Shown in pieces: positions 1 to 9,205 of a stretch of 37,675 nucleotides of DNA. The position numbers and the translations under genes are program-made. Position 1 is the stretch's first letter, and every line of letters begins with the position of its first letter. The DNA is from an uncultured Anaerolineae bacterium (GTDB lineage: Bacteria > Chloroflexota > Anaerolineae > Anaerolineales > Villigracilaceae). The notes under the pieces are model-generated. The model had not been told where the DNA came from, did not search any database, and worked only from the letters and a program-made list of their open reading frames with translations. The stretch covers positions 1 to 37,675 of the forward strand of contig CAILYI010000067.1 of the NCBI GenBank assembly GCA_903838415.1. The letters run 5' to 3'.

Positions 1-1345
1 CCTGAACGCCCTGTGTGGTGGCGTTGGTGACAATTTCGATCTGTCCGGCCACGCTGTTTTCAGGGGTTGGGCCAAGGAATTCCAGTTTTTCGGGGTTCTT
101 CAGTTCGGCGTGAGCTTCCTGAGCGCCCTGGTTGGCTTCGTCAAAAACGGCGATGCCCAGGAATTTTGGCAGCAGTACCATCTTGACAGCCTTGCCGGGT
201 TCGGCCTTGGCTGCAGCAGGAGCGGCAGGAGCGGGTGCGTCACCGACGTTATCTTTATTGTAGACGGTGAAGGGGCCCATCACGATGCGCAGGCCGTTCT
301 CGCGGGTGGGGTCCTTCTCGATGGTGTAAGTACCCATGCGTCCAGCTTCGAATTTCTCGCCAGCGACACCCTTCAACTGACCATTCGCGATCAGATAGGA
401 GGCATAGTAGCTGACATAACCGAGGTCGACGAAGCTCCACAGGGCGAACTCGGGAGCGCAGCCGTTCTTGGTGTAGGAAGCCATTTCGGCGGGCAGACCC
501 AGACCGGAAACCTTGACCTTGTCACACAGTTTCTCGTCTTGCATGGCCTTGGAGGCGGCGACGATACCAACGGTGGTGGGGGACATGATCAGTTTCATAT
601 CCGGATATTTGTCAACCAGCGCCAGCGCCTGCTTGTAGGAGGTTTCAGACTGGTCGTTGCCATAAACAACATCCAGCAGTTCCAACTTGGAGTACTTGGC
701 ATCCTTGAGGGCTTCCTTCATGGAAGCGATCCAGGCATTCTGATTGGCGGCATCGGGGGAAGCTGACAGAACGGCAAATTTGCCGCCATCTGCGCCGAGG
801 ATGCTGAGGGCCATATCAGCCATGACGGTACCGGTCTGGTCGAAGTCCACCTGGGCGATGAAGAGCTGTTCGCCTTCACCGGAGGGAACCGGGGAGTCCC
901 AGGTTACGACGGTCATACCTTTTTCGCGGGCAGCTTTGACAGCCGGGACGATCTGATCACCAGCGTTGTTGGAGATCATGATGGCTTTGACACCCTGGGT
1001 GGTGGCGTTGGTGACAATTTCGATCTGTCCGGCCACGCTGTTTTCAGGGGTTGGGCCAAGGAATTCCAACTTGCCAGTGTTCCCCAATTCCTTGTGAGCT
1101 TCCTGAGCGCCCTGGTTGGCTTCGTCAAAGACGGCGATACCGAGGAACTTGGGGAGCAGCACCATATCGATGGCTTTGCCAGTTTCAGCCTTCACCACGG
1201 TATCTGAAACAACCGGGGCAGTGGTGGCGGCGGGGGCTGCGGCGGGAGCCTCAGTGGCAGGGGCGGGGGCGGGGGTCGCCGTGCTGCAGGCAGACAGCAG
1301 CAGCATGGTGGCGATTAAAAGGGTGTTTACAATTTTTTTCAACAT
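1..1345 (-). CDS. rhaS: Rhamnose-type ABC importer substrate-binding lipoprotein, tandem-domain, 3' partial
   Basis: Extracytoplasmic sugar-binding lipoprotein that would deliver substrate to the RhaPQT-like importer encoded just upstream. The ATG at 1343-1345 follows a good ribosome site (GGAGGAAAG). Residues 1-20 form a lipoprotein signal ending in LLSAC with Cys20 as lipidation site, followed by an Ala/Pro/Thr-rich linker. A full periplasmic-binding-protein-type-1 domain runs from about residue 57 to 370. The frame then passes through a second Ala/Pro linker into a second copy: the motif [10 protein letters not shown] at residues 61-70 recurs at 389-398, exactly 328 residues later. I translated the whole stretch and found no stop, so the gene continues past the window edge. 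The usual family member has one domain of about 330-360 residues. Family assignment rests on context (rhaM, rhaB, rhaTPQ) and fold-type motifs; the actual sugar is not proven. Confidence 0.85.
   Translation of the reverse strand, partial: MLKKIVNTLLIATMLLLSACSTATPAPAPATEAPAAAPAATTAPVVSDTVVKAETGKAIDMVLLPKFLGIAVFDEANQGAQEAHKELGNTGKLEFLGPTPENSVAGQIEIVTNATTQGVKAIMISNNAGDQIVPAVKAAREKGMTVVTWDSPVPSGEGEQLFIAQVDFDQTGTVMADMALSILGADGGKFAVLSASPDAANQNAWIASMKEALKDAKYSKLELLDVVYGNDQSETSYKQALALVDKYPDMKLIMSPTTVGIVAASKAMQDEKLCDKVKVSGLGLPAEMASYTKNGCAPEFALWSFVDLGYVSYYASYLIANGQLKGVAGEKFEAGRMGTYTIEKDPTRENGLRIVMGPFTVYNKDNVGDAPAPAAPAAAKAEPGKAVKMVLLPKFLGIAVFDEANQGAQEAHAELKNPEKLEFLGPTPENSVAGQIEIVTNATTQGVQ
15..84. repeat. 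Internal direct repeat of binding-protein gene, copy 2
   Basis: These 70 bases are identical to 999-1068. The offset is 984 bp, an exact multiple of three. Similarity continues with scattered differences on one side to about base 165. They encode the same segment of the two tandem binding domains, so the duplication is recent or is being homogenised. Confidence 0.9.
999..1068. repeat. Internal direct repeat of binding-protein gene, copy 1
   Basis: Partner of the 15-84 copy: 70 identical bases within the first binding domain of the tandem lipoprotein gene. The flanking sequence diverges more, mostly at synonymous positions, which is what an in-frame duplication kept under selection would show. 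Confidence 0.9.
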
Positions 1346-1419
1346 TTCTTTCCTCCGAATAGTTCAAATGTGGATATTTCAATGGTTGATACACACAAGA
1401 AAGTCATTATATTTTTGGG

Positions 1420-2421
1420 TTAGCCTCCTTTGATTTCTTCTGGAGCACGCCGCACGTAAGTACGCCGGTTCCAGGCAGCCCGCATTCCACGGGCAAAATT
1501 TGGTACAAGCACGGAGAGGATCAACAGCACACCAATTACGCCTGTCTGCGTGTTCCCGCTAATATTCGCGAGACCCATTCCGTTGCGCAAATTGAGAATG
1601 ATTAAGATGGAGAGCAGCACGCCCCAAATGGAACCTGAGCCGCCAAAGATGCTGACGCCACCCAGTAAAACCATGGTAATTACATCCAGTTCAAAACCCA
1701 GGCCGGTATCGCCGCGCACTGCGCCCAGACGCGCCATGTAAAGCAGGCCTGCCAGGGCCGCCACAAAGCCGGAAGCAATGTACAGCACCATTTTCACGCG
1801 GCGGACGTTGACACCCGAAAAGCGCGCCACATCCTTGTTATTACCGATCACATACACCAACCGTCCAAAGCCGGAATATTGCAGGATGACGATCGCAATC
1901 ACGAGCAGGATGAAGAAAACGATCAAGGCCAGCGGGAAGGGTCCCAGGATGGGCTGCTGTCCCATATTGTTGAACCATTCCGGGAAGCCGGTCACTGAAC
2001 GATCTTCCAACAGCACGCGGGCCAGCCCACGAAAACCGATCATGCCTGCCAGTGTCACCACCAGCGAAGGCAGCCCCACCTTTGAAACCATGAACCCGTT
2101 AAAGAAGCCCGCCGCTACACCTGAGAGCAGTCCGCCCAGAATACACAGCTCCATGGGCAGCTTATTTGTCCACAGGAAAGCGGCGGTACAGGCAGCCAAA
2201 CCCATAATGGAGGCGACTGACAGGTCGATTTCGGCATTGATAATAATAAAGGTCATCACCAAAGCCACGATGATCTTCTCAATCGAAAGCTGGAAGAGGT
2301 TGATTTGATTTTCCGGTTGGAGATAGAAGGTCGTCTGACCGGCATTGACCGCCACAATCACGATCAATAACACCAGTAACAGGGTTTCCCAGCTCAGAAA
2401 GCGCTCGTATTTACGCAACAT
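1420..2421 (-). CDS. rhaQ: Rhamnose-type ABC transporter permease RhaQ
   Basis: Inner-membrane permease of a carbohydrate-uptake-2 (RbsC/RhaPQ) importer, 333 residues. The ATG at 2419-2421 is chosen because AAGGAG lies just upstream and the codons before it lie inside the preceding permease gene; a longer frame to 2535 has no such support. The protein is a series of hydrophobic segments with the family hallmarks EIDLSVAS near the first third and [11 protein letters not shown] near the last quarter. It overlaps the upstream permease gene by 11 bp, indicating translational coupling. The pair would form a heterodimeric channel, as in Rhizobium RhaP/RhaQ. The substrate is inferred from neighbours. 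Confidence 0.85.
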   Translation of the reverse strand: MLRKYERFLSWETLLLVLLIVIVAVNAGQTTFYLQPENQINLFQLSIEKIIVALVMTFIIINAEIDLSVASIMGLAACTAAFLWTNKLPMELCILGGLLSGVAAGFFNGFMVSKVGLPSLVVTLAGMIGFRGLARVLLEDRSVTGFPEWFNNMGQQPILGPFPLALIVFFILLVIAIVILQYSGFGRLVYVIGNNKDVARFSGVNVRRVKMVLYIASGFVAALAGLLYMARLGAVRGDTGLGFELDVITMVLLGGVSIFGGSGSIWGVLLSILIILNLRNGMGLANISGNTQTGVIGVLLILSVLVPNFARGMRAAWNRRTYVRRAPEEIKGG

Positions 2422-3487
2422 GGCTGTTCTCCTTGGCACCAGGGTTCGCATCAACGGATTGACTGTCATCTGTGCGAATTTGCAAAACAGAATGTGACCA
2501 GAATGCTCGCAGCCGATCCATAATAACATGGTCAACCAGTACCGCGAACAGGATCAGCGCGCCCAGCAGCGCATCGATCCAGAATTCACTGATTTGCAGC
2601 CAGCGCAGCAAACTCTGCTGCAGCAGATTGATCATAAATGCGCCCAGCAGCGCGCCGATCATGGTACCGGTGCCGCCATTGGTGCTGACGCCGCCCACCA
2701 CTGCCGCTGCCACCACCTGCATTTCCATGCCCTGCGCCGCCACGACGGTAATATTGCCAAAGCGCACCAGGTACATGAACCCGGCCAACCCGGCCAGCGC
2801 GCCGCACACCACATAAGCCAGCAAGACAATGCGCTGCGCTGGCAGACCGCCGATGCGTGCCGCTTCGGGGTTCGATCCGATGGCATGCAGCTGACGTCCC
2901 CAGGGCAGGTAAGTGATAATCAATTGGAACAGAACCACGATGATCAGGGCCATCAAGACCATCGGACGGATATCAAACCCACTGATTGTCATCAGGTTGG
3001 CGCCGGGCAAGTCGAGCAGCCACTGGGGCAGTTGTTCGGTGACCACTGTTTTGGCGTTGGAAATCTCGACCAATACCGAGCGATAAATCGCCAGGGTGCC
3101 AAAAGTGACGATGATCGAGGGCACTTTGCCATAAGAAACCAGCGCACCGTTGATCAGACCCATCAATGCGCCCAACCCAATAGCCAGGCTTACGACCATC
3201 ATCGGCGCCATCGTCTGATCATGGCTCAACAGCGTACCGACCACATAAGCCGTCACGCCGACGATTGAGCCGACCGAAAGGTCATAGTTGCGGGTCAGCA
3301 GTACCAGCACCTCACCGACCGCCACCACGGTGATGATGGCCACGTCTGACGTGATGCGGTTGAAGATGCGCGGACTGAAATAGCCTTTGATCTGAGTACT
3401 GAAGAAAATGAAGATCAGCGCAATCAAAAGGAGCAGGATCAACTCGCGGATCTGTTCAGGGCGGAATGTTCGTCGTATCCAGTTCAT
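2411..3487 (-). CDS. rhaP: Rhamnose-type ABC transporter permease RhaP
   Basis: Second permease of the importer, 358 residues, RbsC/AraH superfamily. It carries the family motifs RNYDLSVGS and [11 protein letters not shown] at the expected places and multiple membrane-spanning stretches. Its ATG overlaps the stop of the upstream ATPase gene in an ATGA arrangement, so it is translationally coupled. The C-terminus has a hydrophilic tail of about 30 residues, and the ribosome site of rhaQ lies inside the last codons of this gene. The two permeases are clearly different in sequence, which fits a heterodimeric channel better than a recent duplication. Confidence 0.85.
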   Translation of the reverse strand: MNWIRRTFRPEQIRELILLLLIALIFIFFSTQIKGYFSPRIFNRITSDVAIITVVAVGEVLVLLTRNYDLSVGSIVGVTAYVVGTLLSHDQTMAPMMVVSLAIGLGALMGLINGALVSYGKVPSIIVTFGTLAIYRSVLVEISNAKTVVTEQLPQWLLDLPGANLMTISGFDIRPMVLMALIIVVLFQLIITYLPWGRQLHAIGSNPEAARIGGLPAQRIVLLAYVVCGALAGLAGFMYLVRFGNITVVAAQGMEMQVVAAAVVGGVSTNGGTGTMIGALLGAFMINLLQQSLLRWLQISEFWIDALLGALILFAVLVDHVIMDRLRAFWSHSVLQIRTDDSQSVDANPGAKENSHVA

Positions 3488-5025
3488 GCGGATTTCTCCA
3501 GTTCACTTTCGATTTGACCAGCAATTTCGCGGGGAGCTGCTCCCATTGCGGCGGTCAGGATCATTTCCTGGGTGGCTTCTTCGCGGGTGAAAATACCCAT
3601 CTGCCGCCCTTCGCGCATCACCAGGATACGGTCACTCATCGCAATCACTTCTGGCATATCCGAGGAGATCAGGATGATGCTCAAGCCTTGCGCAGCCAGC
3701 TCATTAATCAGCTGATGCACTTCCGCCTTGGCGCCCACATCGATACCGCGGGTTGGTTCATCCAGAATAAGCAGCTGCGGGCGCGCATTGAGCCATTTAC
3801 TCAACATCACCTTCTGCTGGTTACCGCCCGAAAGCAGCCCCACCTGCTGTTCCACGTTGGTGGTGCGGATGGCAAGACGCTCGCGGAAATGCTCGGCGGT
3901 TTGTGTTTCCTGATCGTGTTTCACCAAACCCAACGATGAAAGGTATTGGTGCAGCATGGGCAAAGAGATGTTGCTGGTAATCGACATCGTCATGGTCAGG
4001 CCAATCTGGCGGCGGTCTTCGGTCATGTAGGCGATACCCAAACGCAGCGCCTGTTCTGGCGAGCGGATTTTTTCAGCCTTGCCCATGTAGATCAGTTCGC
4101 CAATTTCAGCCGGTTCGATCCCAAAAAGTGCCAGACCGACATCTGTTCGCCCGGAGCCAACCAGGCCTGCGAAACCCAACACCTCACCACGAAATACATC
4201 GAAACTCAGTCCTTCAAAAACGCCTTTGTGGCCCAGGTTCTGCGCCGTGAGCAGCAAATCTCCGCGCTCGGCCGTGCTCTTGACAAAAAATTCTTCCACT
4301 TTGCGCCCGACCATATCCTGAATGCAGCTCTCTTGCGTTACCTGGCTGCGCGGCAGGGTGGAAATACGCTTGCCATCACGGAAAACCGTCACCCGGTCAG
4401 CGATTTCAAACACTTCTTCCATGCGGTGACTGATGAAAAGGATCGAAACTCCCTGGTCACGCAGCGAGTACACCAGCTTGAAGAGCTGCCGCACCTCGTG
4501 CGCCGAAAGCGAGGCCGTCGGTTCGTCCATGATCAGCACGCGTACCTTGAGCGAGATGGCCTTGGCGATCTCGACCGTCTGCTGCGCGGCCAGCGTCAGC
4601 CCGCGCGCCTGCATACGCACGTCCAGTTTCACGCCCAGTTGTGCCAGGATGGCATCCGCGTCGCGGTAGAGTTTGTTCCAGTCCATCACCAGGCCGCGGT
4701 TGCGATGCGTGATGAAGATGTTTTCAGCCACGTTCAGGTCGGGGAAAACCATCGGTTCCTGGTAAATTGCCGCGATCCCGTAACCCTGCGCTTCCACCGA
4801 ACTGCTCATGCGGATCGGTTTATTGTCCAGCAGCAGTTCGCCTTCATCGGGCTGGTAAATGCCGGTCATGATCTTGATCAGCGTCGACTTTCCAGCCCCG
4901 TTTTCGCCCAAAAGGGCGTGGATTTCGCCAGGGTAGAGATTCAGCGAGACATCATCCAGCGCCTGGGTTGTGTCAAAGCGCTTGGAGATGTGGTTCATCT
5001 GTAGAACTGGGGTTTGATTTTCCAT
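3484..5025 (-). CDS. rhaT: Rhamnose-type ABC transporter ATPase, two nucleotide-binding domains
   Basis: Cytoplasmic energising subunit, 513 residues, the usual length for RbsA/RhaT proteins with two fused ATPase domains. The N-terminal domain has Walker [10 protein letters not shown] at residues 40-48 and Walker [11 protein letters not shown], but its signature is degenerate (LTLAAQQ). The C-terminal domain has a degenerate Walker A (GLVGSGRTD) but a full LSGGNQQK signature and [10 protein letters not shown]. This asymmetric pattern is normal for the family. It starts 31 bp after the kinase gene and overlaps rhaP by 4 bp. RhaT here is the Rhizobium ABC ATPase name, not the E. coli RhaT symporter. 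Confidence 0.88.
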   Translation of the reverse strand: MENQTPVLQMNHISKRFDTTQALDDVSLNLYPGEIHALLGENGAGKSTLIKIMTGIYQPDEGELLLDNKPIRMSSSVEAQGYGIAAIYQEPMVFPDLNVAENIFITHRNRGLVMDWNKLYRDADAILAQLGVKLDVRMQARGLTLAAQQTVEIAKAISLKVRVLIMDEPTASLSAHEVRQLFKLVYSLRDQGVSILFISHRMEEVFEIADRVTVFRDGKRISTLPRSQVTQESCIQDMVGRKVEEFFVKSTAERGDLLLTAQNLGHKGVFEGLSFDVFRGEVLGFAGLVGSGRTDVGLALFGIEPAEIGELIYMGKAEKIRSPEQALRLGIAYMTEDRRQIGLTMTMSITSNISLPMLHQYLSSLGLVKHDQETQTAEHFRERLAIRTTNVEQQVGLLSGGNQQKVMLSKWLNARPQLLILDEPTRGIDVGAKAEVHQLINELAAQGLSIILISSDMPEVIAMSDRILVMREGRQMGIFTREEATQEMILTAAMGAAPREIAGQIESELEKSA

Positions 5026-5056
5026 TTTGGCTTCTTCTTGGTGAGAAATGCCCGGG

Positions 5057-6586
5057 TCAATTGGCCTGGTCTGTTTGCGCGGTGCGCATCAGGCTGGCTT
5101 CACTATCCAAAATAAGATTGAAGCGCCTGTAAGCCTCATCCCAGGCCTGACGATCTTGCGGCTGATAGGTTTCCACATCGAACGACTGGCGCACCACCTG
5201 GCGGGCAGTGCTGAGATCATCCAGATGCCCGAGCGCAATCGCTTGCATCAAGATGTTGCCGATCGCAGTTGCTTCCACCGGGCCGGTGATGGTGGGCAAA
5301 CCGGTGGCATTGGCGGCAAACTGGTTGAGCAGCCGGTTGCGAGTTCCACCGCCCATAATGTGCAGTGTTTCCATGTGTCGCCCGGTGACGCTTTCCAACA
5401 TTTCCAGCACGCTGCGATACTTGAGCGCCAGGCTTTCCAGCGCACAGCGAATGACTTCTCCCTGACTCTCCGGGACTGGTTGACCAGTTCGACGGCAGAA
5501 GGCGCGGATACGTTCAGGCATATTTCCAGGCTGGGAAAAGTCGGGGGAATCCGGATCAACCAGCGACCGCAAAGGTGCGGCCTGCGCCGCCAACTCGGTC
5601 AGCGTGCTGTAAGAGAGTTCGTCACCCTGAGCGGCCCAGGTGCGGCGGCTTTCTTGCACCAGCCACAAGCCGCTGATGTTCTTCAGCAGGCGGGTTGAAC
5701 CGAAAACGCCGCCTTCATTGGTCAGATTGAAATTTAAGCTTTCAGGGGAAATCACCGGAACGGCCGAATCGGTACCCATCAAAGACCAGGTGCCTGAGCT
5801 GATCCAGGCATAATCCAAAGAACCAGCCTCCACCGGTACCGCCACGACTGCCGAGCCGGTATCGTGGCAGGCGGGCACGATCACTTTGATCCCGTCTGCG
5901 CCAGTTTCTTCGGCGACTGCTGGCAGGAGTGGACCAAGCACCGTCCCAGGTTGTACGATCGGAGCAAAAATCTGGGTCGGAATGCCCAGAGCTTGCAGCA
6001 GCGGCTGTGACCAGTTCCCCAGGCGCGGGTCAAAACACTGACTGGTGGTGGCAACACTGAACTCGGAGACTTTTACACCGGTCAGCCAGTAATTAAACAA
6101 ATCGGGCATCATCAACAGCGTCTCAGCTGACGAAAGTGCCGCTGATTGACTGACTGCCATCGAAAGCAGCTGGTAGAGCGTGTTGATTTGCATGAACTGC
6201 ACGCCGGTATGCTCAAAAATCTGCTCACGCGGCAGGCGCCGGAAAGCTTCTTCGAGCATGCCATCATTGCGGCTGTCGCGGTAATGATAGGGATTGCCAA
6301 GCAGCACGCCATGCTGGTCGAGCAGGCAAAAATCCACGCCCCAGGTGTCCAGCCCAATCCCGGCAATCTGCTTGCCGTGCTTGCGGACTGCCAGCGTGAT
6401 GCCCTGCTTGATCTCGCTCCACAAACGCAATACATCCCAGTGGATGCCATCGGGAGTGCGAACCGGCCCGTTGGCGAAGCGATGCACTTCTTCAAGCTGC
6501 AGCCGCCCGGACTCCAACGTGCCCAGAATCACGCGCCCGCTTTCAGCGCCCAGGTCGATTGCCAGATAGTAAGTTGATTCAGCCAT
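5057..6586 (-). CDS. rhaB: Rhamnulokinase-family sugar kinase
   Basis: FGGY-family kinase, 509 residues, expected to phosphorylate L-rhamnulose (or a related 6-deoxyketose such as L-fuculose) with ATP. The N-terminus has the RhaB-like phosphate-binding segment [11 protein letters not shown], then HRFANG and [12 protein letters not shown], which match RhaB more closely than xylulokinase or FucK. The C-terminal half has the MGGGTRN adenosine-binding loop and [11 protein letters not shown] chose the ATG at 6584-6586 because AGGAG is 7 bases upstream; another ATG two codons earlier sits too close to that site. No isomerase or aldolase of the pathway is in this operon within the window, so the pathway must be completed elsewhere, or partly by fucI. 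Confidence 0.85.
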   Translation of the reverse strand: MAESTYYLAIDLGAESGRVILGTLESGRLQLEEVHRFANGPVRTPDGIHWDVLRLWSEIKQGITLAVRKHGKQIAGIGLDTWGVDFCLLDQHGVLLGNPYHYRDSRNDGMLEEAFRRLPREQIFEHTGVQFMQINTLYQLLSMAVSQSAALSSAETLLMMPDLFNYWLTGVKVSEFSVATTSQCFDPRLGNWSQPLLQALGIPTQIFAPIVQPGTVLGPLLPAVAEETGADGIKVIVPACHDTGSAVVAVPVEAGSLDYAWISSGTWSLMGTDSAVPVISPESLNFNLTNEGGVFGSTRLLKNISGLWLVQESRRTWAAQGDELSYSTLTELAAQAAPLRSLVDPDSPDFSQPGNMPERIRAFCRRTGQPVPESQGEVIRCALESLALKYRSVLEMLESVTGRHMETLHIMGGGTRNRLLNQFAANATGLPTITGPVEATAIGNILMQAIALGHLDDLSTARQVVRQSFDVETYQPQDRQAWDEAYRRFNLILDSEASLMRTAQTDQAN

Positions 6587-6636
6587 GTCCATGCTCCTGT
6601 TTCAGTGGGGCGCTATCCGCAAAACCCCAGACAGTC

Positions 6637-6960
6637 TCAATCCAGGTGAAAGACTTCTTCAATCTGTACCATGCTCTCATCCGGGTGTTGACCACCCAGG
6701 TTTTCGAAATATGGAGACATAAATTCCTGCCAGCGGGCATTGACATCTTCCTTCGCCATCCCATCCAACGCAGCCTGGAAGCTATCCGGGGTCTCAAAAT
6801 AACCAAACATCAGTCCGTCATCACGCATGAAGAGTGAATAATTGCCCCAGCCGGTGCGGGTCAGCGCTTCGAGCATCTCAGGCCAGACTTTCCCATGATG
6901 GGCCTTATATTCTTCAACCTTATCCTGGCGCACTTTTAGCAAAAAACCGACGCGTTTCAT
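6637..6960 (-). CDS. rhaM: L-rhamnose mutarotase
   Basis: Small cytosolic enzyme (107 residues; E. coli RhaM has 104) that interconverts the alpha and beta anomers of L-rhamnose so the isomerase can use it. The active-site segment Tyr18-x3-His22 followed by xxWPEM matches E. coli RhaM at the same residue numbers. A later RWQEFM block and the C-terminal EEVFHLD also match the family. It lies 21 bp after the uroporphyrinogen-decarboxylase-like gene and 50 bp before the kinase. It is the strongest evidence that the operon handles rhamnose or a close analogue. In Rhizobium the equivalent gene is called rhaU. Confidence 0.92.
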   Translation of the reverse strand: MKRVGFLLKVRQDKVEEYKAHHGKVWPEMLEALTRTGWGNYSLFMRDDGLMFGYFETPDSFQAALDGMAKEDVNARWQEFMSPYFENLGGQHPDESMVQIEEVFHLD

Positions 6961-6981
6961 AGCATTCTCCTGATTGGTTTT

Positions 6982-8079
6982 TTAATAAGTTCCAAATTTG
7001 CGCACTGCGCCAAGGAAGGTTTCGATATTTTCAAGGGACGTATCCGCCTGAAGGATGTGGGCCGGGCTGCACAGGTAGCCACCGCCCGCCCCCAGGATAC
7101 GAATCTTCTCAGCCACATCCTGCTCGATTTCTTCGGCGGTGCCGCGCGGCAGCAGGTACTGCTGATCGATGGCGCCCCAAAAGGACAGCTGGTCTCCGAA
7201 TTTCGTCTTGAGCTCTTGCGGCTCATGCCCCGGAACATTGGGCTGCACCGGATTGAATACATCCAGGCCGATTTCAATCAGGTCGTTCAAAATTGGGGAA
7301 ATAGCGCCATCGCAATGATACATGACCAGCACATTCGGGTTTACTGAACGCACTTCCTGGAACACTTCGGCAAAGCGTGGTTTAAAGATTGTGCGCCACA
7401 TCTTGGGAGAGATCATCATCCCGTTTTGCGCACCGAAGTCATCCCCGAACCACAGCCCATCCACACCCAGGCTTGCCAGTTGCTTGGCAATCCCGATCGT
7501 AAATTCCATGGTTTTATCAAGCAGCGGTTCGATATAAGCCTCGCGCGAGGCCATGTCGATCATGAATTTTTCCAGCCCAACCATATGCCAGGCCATTTCG
7601 AACATGGTCAATTCGACATCGCCAATCACAAAATAGTCGTTTTTATAGGTTTCGATATCGCGCGCCGCGGTTTCAAAACGTCCCGGCGCGTAAGGGTCAG
7701 GGAAATTAAAAGCCTGCACCTCGGCGGGGGATGTGATCGCGTCAAATGGACACTTAATCACATCCATGTAATACAGACCCTGGCGCATCGTCATTCCGAA
7801 TTCATTGATGATGCTGCCATCGGCGGTGCTCGGATGGCTGTAACCGGCAGGCAATCCACCGCCCACCAGGACGCAGTCGCTGCCCATGGCGGTGCGCAGA
7901 TCGTTGGCCGAGGTGCGGTAGGTCAAATCTTCGTAATAGGAAGGACTCATCTTGATCGGAATACCGTACTTCTGGCTGAATCCTTGCAGTAAGGGACGGC
8001 ACAGGTCAAATTGCACCGGCACCCGATCCGGGACCCCGCTGCGGCGCAGGGCGGTAATTACTCGCTCTTTTGAATTCAT
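6982..8079 (-). CDS. Uroporphyrinogen decarboxylase (URO-D/MtaA)-like protein of unknown function
   Basis: 365-residue TIM-barrel protein of the URO-D superfamily, which includes HemE and the cobalamin:coenzyme M methyltransferases. It begins SKERVITALRRSGVPDRVPVQF, typical of members found beside sugar genes rather than of true HemE, and it keeps motifs such as GVDGLWFGDDFG and MYHCDGAISPIL in the barrel. The His-Cys pair of MYHCDGA might be a metal-ligand site, as in methyltransferase relatives, but this is inference. I chose the ATG at 8077-8079, 8 bases after GGGAG; 8085 is a possible alternative. It is the first gene after the regulator. Its reaction is unknown; no haem or methanogenesis genes are nearby. 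Confidence 0.75.
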   Translation of the reverse strand: MNSKERVITALRRSGVPDRVPVQFDLCRPLLQGFSQKYGIPIKMSPSYYEDLTYRTSANDLRTAMGSDCVLVGGGLPAGYSHPSTADGSIINEFGMTMRQGLYYMDVIKCPFDAITSPAEVQAFNFPDPYAPGRFETAARDIETYKNDYFVIGDVELTMFEMAWHMVGLEKFMIDMASREAYIEPLLDKTMEFTIGIAKQLASLGVDGLWFGDDFGAQNGMMISPKMWRTIFKPRFAEVFQEVRSVNPNVLVMYHCDGAISPILNDLIEIGLDVFNPVQPNVPGHEPQELKTKFGDQLSFWGAIDQQYLLPRGTAEEIEQDVAEKIRILGAGGGYLCSPAHILQADTSLENIETFLGAVRKFGTY

Positions 8080-8108
8080 TGACATAGCTCCCTTTTGGTG
8101 GATGTTTT

Positions 8109-8232
8109 TCAATCACAGGCACGAACAATTTTTATCAGTGGATAATCCCAGCCTGCGCACTCGAAATCTGCTTTCAGGTGCGTGACCCAGGGATGGTAAT
8201 GCTCAATCAAGGGGTTGTCTGCCAGATTTACG
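8109..8232 (-). other. Leader region with coding-like remnant
   Basis: The 153-bp gap between the DeoR stop and the next gene is open on the minus strand in one frame, and the 40 codons after the regulator stop read like a real protein end (for example PWVTHLKADFECAGW) finishing at a TGA at 8109. There is no ribosome site or start outside the regulator gene. It may be a decayed gene fragment or chance. Confidence 0.25.
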
Positions 8233-9000
8233 TCAGCCGCACACCGTAAACGGAATATTGCCCCACTGCAGGCGGGCTTGCCATTCATCGGTGATGCCAG
8301 AATCAGTGAATAAGTGCGTAATTTGCAACGGCCGCGCAAACGGCGTCAGGTCTTCGTGGCCCATTTTACTTGAATCAACCAGCGCAAAAACCTGTTTGAC
8401 CGACTCAATCGCCTTGCGTTTGAGTTGGGCTTCTTCAAAATGGACTTCGGTCATACCGCGTTCGACGCTGAAACCGCTGCAGGAGACAAAAGCCTTCTGG
8501 ATGTGGAGCTCAGCAATGATCTGCTCGCTCAACAAACCCGTTACAGATGATCCGTCCGGATTCATAACGCCTCCGATCAAAATCACCGTGTTGGTTGAAT
8601 TTTGAGCCAGCAGGCGGGCAACATCAATGCCATTGGTCACCACGCGCAAGCGCTGACGGTCCTTGAGTTGCAGCGCAAGATAGAAGACAGTGCTGCTGGC
8701 ATCCAGCAGGAGCGAGTCGCCATCCGACACCAGCGCTGCCGCTTTCTCCGCGATGATGTCCTTCTCTGCGCCATGTTCCTGATGTCGGATGTTGAAATCT
8801 GCATTGAAACTTTTGGTCTGCTCACTCAAGACCGCCCCACCATGGACACGCATCAACAAACCATCGGCTTCGAGTGCATTTAAATCATTACGAACGGTAC
8901 CTTCCGAGATTTTCAGGACTGTGGCCAACTCGGGCACGCGCTGTCCCGGCTGTTTTCGCAACAGCCCAAGAAGAAGTTGTCGGCGTTCGTAAGTGGTCAA
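8233..9000 (-). CDS. DeoR/GlpR-family transcriptional regulator of the rhamnose operon
   Basis: 255-residue repressor. Residues 1-58 form a winged helix-turn-helix ending in the family signature LMRVHGGAVL, and the remainder is a DeoRC sugar-phosphate-binding domain with LLDASSTVFYLA and VTNGIDVARLL. Effectors in this family are usually phosphorylated sugars; a rhamnulose phosphate is the obvious guess. The start is a TTG (8998-9000) preceded by AAGGATGG; there is no in-frame ATG upstream with a ribosome site. It is first in the operon and sits behind a near-consensus promoter with repeated decamers, so it probably represses itself and the operon. It is a clear paralogue of the regulator at 16566-17339. 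Confidence 0.88.
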   Translation of the reverse strand: MTTYERRQLLLGLLRKQPGQRVPELATVLKISEGTVRNDLNALEADGLLMRVHGGAVLSEQTKSFNADFNIRHQEHGAEKDIIAEKAAALVSDGDSLLLDASSTVFYLALQLKDRQRLRVVTNGIDVARLLAQNSTNTVILIGGVMNPDGSSVTGLLSEQIIAELHIQKAFVSCSGFSVERGMTEVHFEEAQLKRKAIESVKQVFALVDSSKMGHEDLTPFARPLQITHLFTDSGITDEWQARLQWGNIPFTVCG

Positions 9001-9020
9001 ATCGGACCATCCTTGTGGTA

Positions 9021-9050
9021 TTTTGTTGAAATTTGTTGAAATTTATTGAT
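9021..9050. promoter_or_regulatory. Three phased decamers, probable DeoR operator
   Basis: Three consecutive 10-bp units on the plus strand, TTTTGTTGAA, ATTTGTTGAA and ATTTATTGAT, lie between the -10 box and the regulator start. A 10-bp period places each copy on the same face of the helix, as expected of a cooperative repressor site. Assignment to the adjacent DeoR protein is inferred from position. Confidence 0.55.
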
Positions 9051-9052
9051 AC

Positions 9053-9081
9053 ATAATACTCGCGGTGTTGATATTTGTCAA
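9053..9081 (-). promoter_or_regulatory. Sigma70-type promoter of the rhamnose operon
   Basis: On the minus strand TTGACA (9076-9081) is followed after exactly 17 bp by TATTAT (9053-9058). The predicted start falls near 9046, inside the decamer repeats. Confidence 0.75.
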
Positions 9082-9082
9082 C
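9067..9082. promoter_or_regulatory. Palindrome over the -35 box
   Basis: GTTGA, six bases, then TCAAC: a perfect 5-bp inverted repeat overlapping the -35 element. Its half-site GTTGA also occurs in the downstream decamers (TTGTTGAA), so the same regulator may bind both. Confidence 0.4.
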
Positions 9083-9136
9083 TTTTGATTTTCTCAATAA
9101 AGGCATCACTTCGACATCCAAGACGTGCCCAAAAAC

Positions 9137-9180
9137 CAAACGTGCACCTTCTCCAATTTGGGAGAAGGTGCACGTTTGGC
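9137..9180 (-). terminator. Rho-independent terminator after the nucleotidyltransferase-kinase gene
   Basis: A perfect 19-bp inverted repeat (arms 9137-9155 and 9162-9180, 6-base loop) lies 26 bp beyond the stop codon. On the minus strand the stem is followed by GGTTTTTGG. It separates the fucose-type operon from the promoter of the rhamnose-type operon. Confidence 0.85.
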
Positions 9181-9205
9181 AAAGCCCGCAAACGCGGCTA
9201 AATTT

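Noticed and set aside
110..1433. Plus-strand open frames at the left end
   Set aside because: They lie opposite the continuous minus-strand lipoprotein gene, which has a signal peptide, lipobox and repeated domains.
6982..8079. Haem-biosynthetic HemE
   Set aside because: Sequence is URO-D superfamily but the N-terminus and context fit the sugar-operon-associated or methyltransferase-like branch; no other haem gene is nearby.
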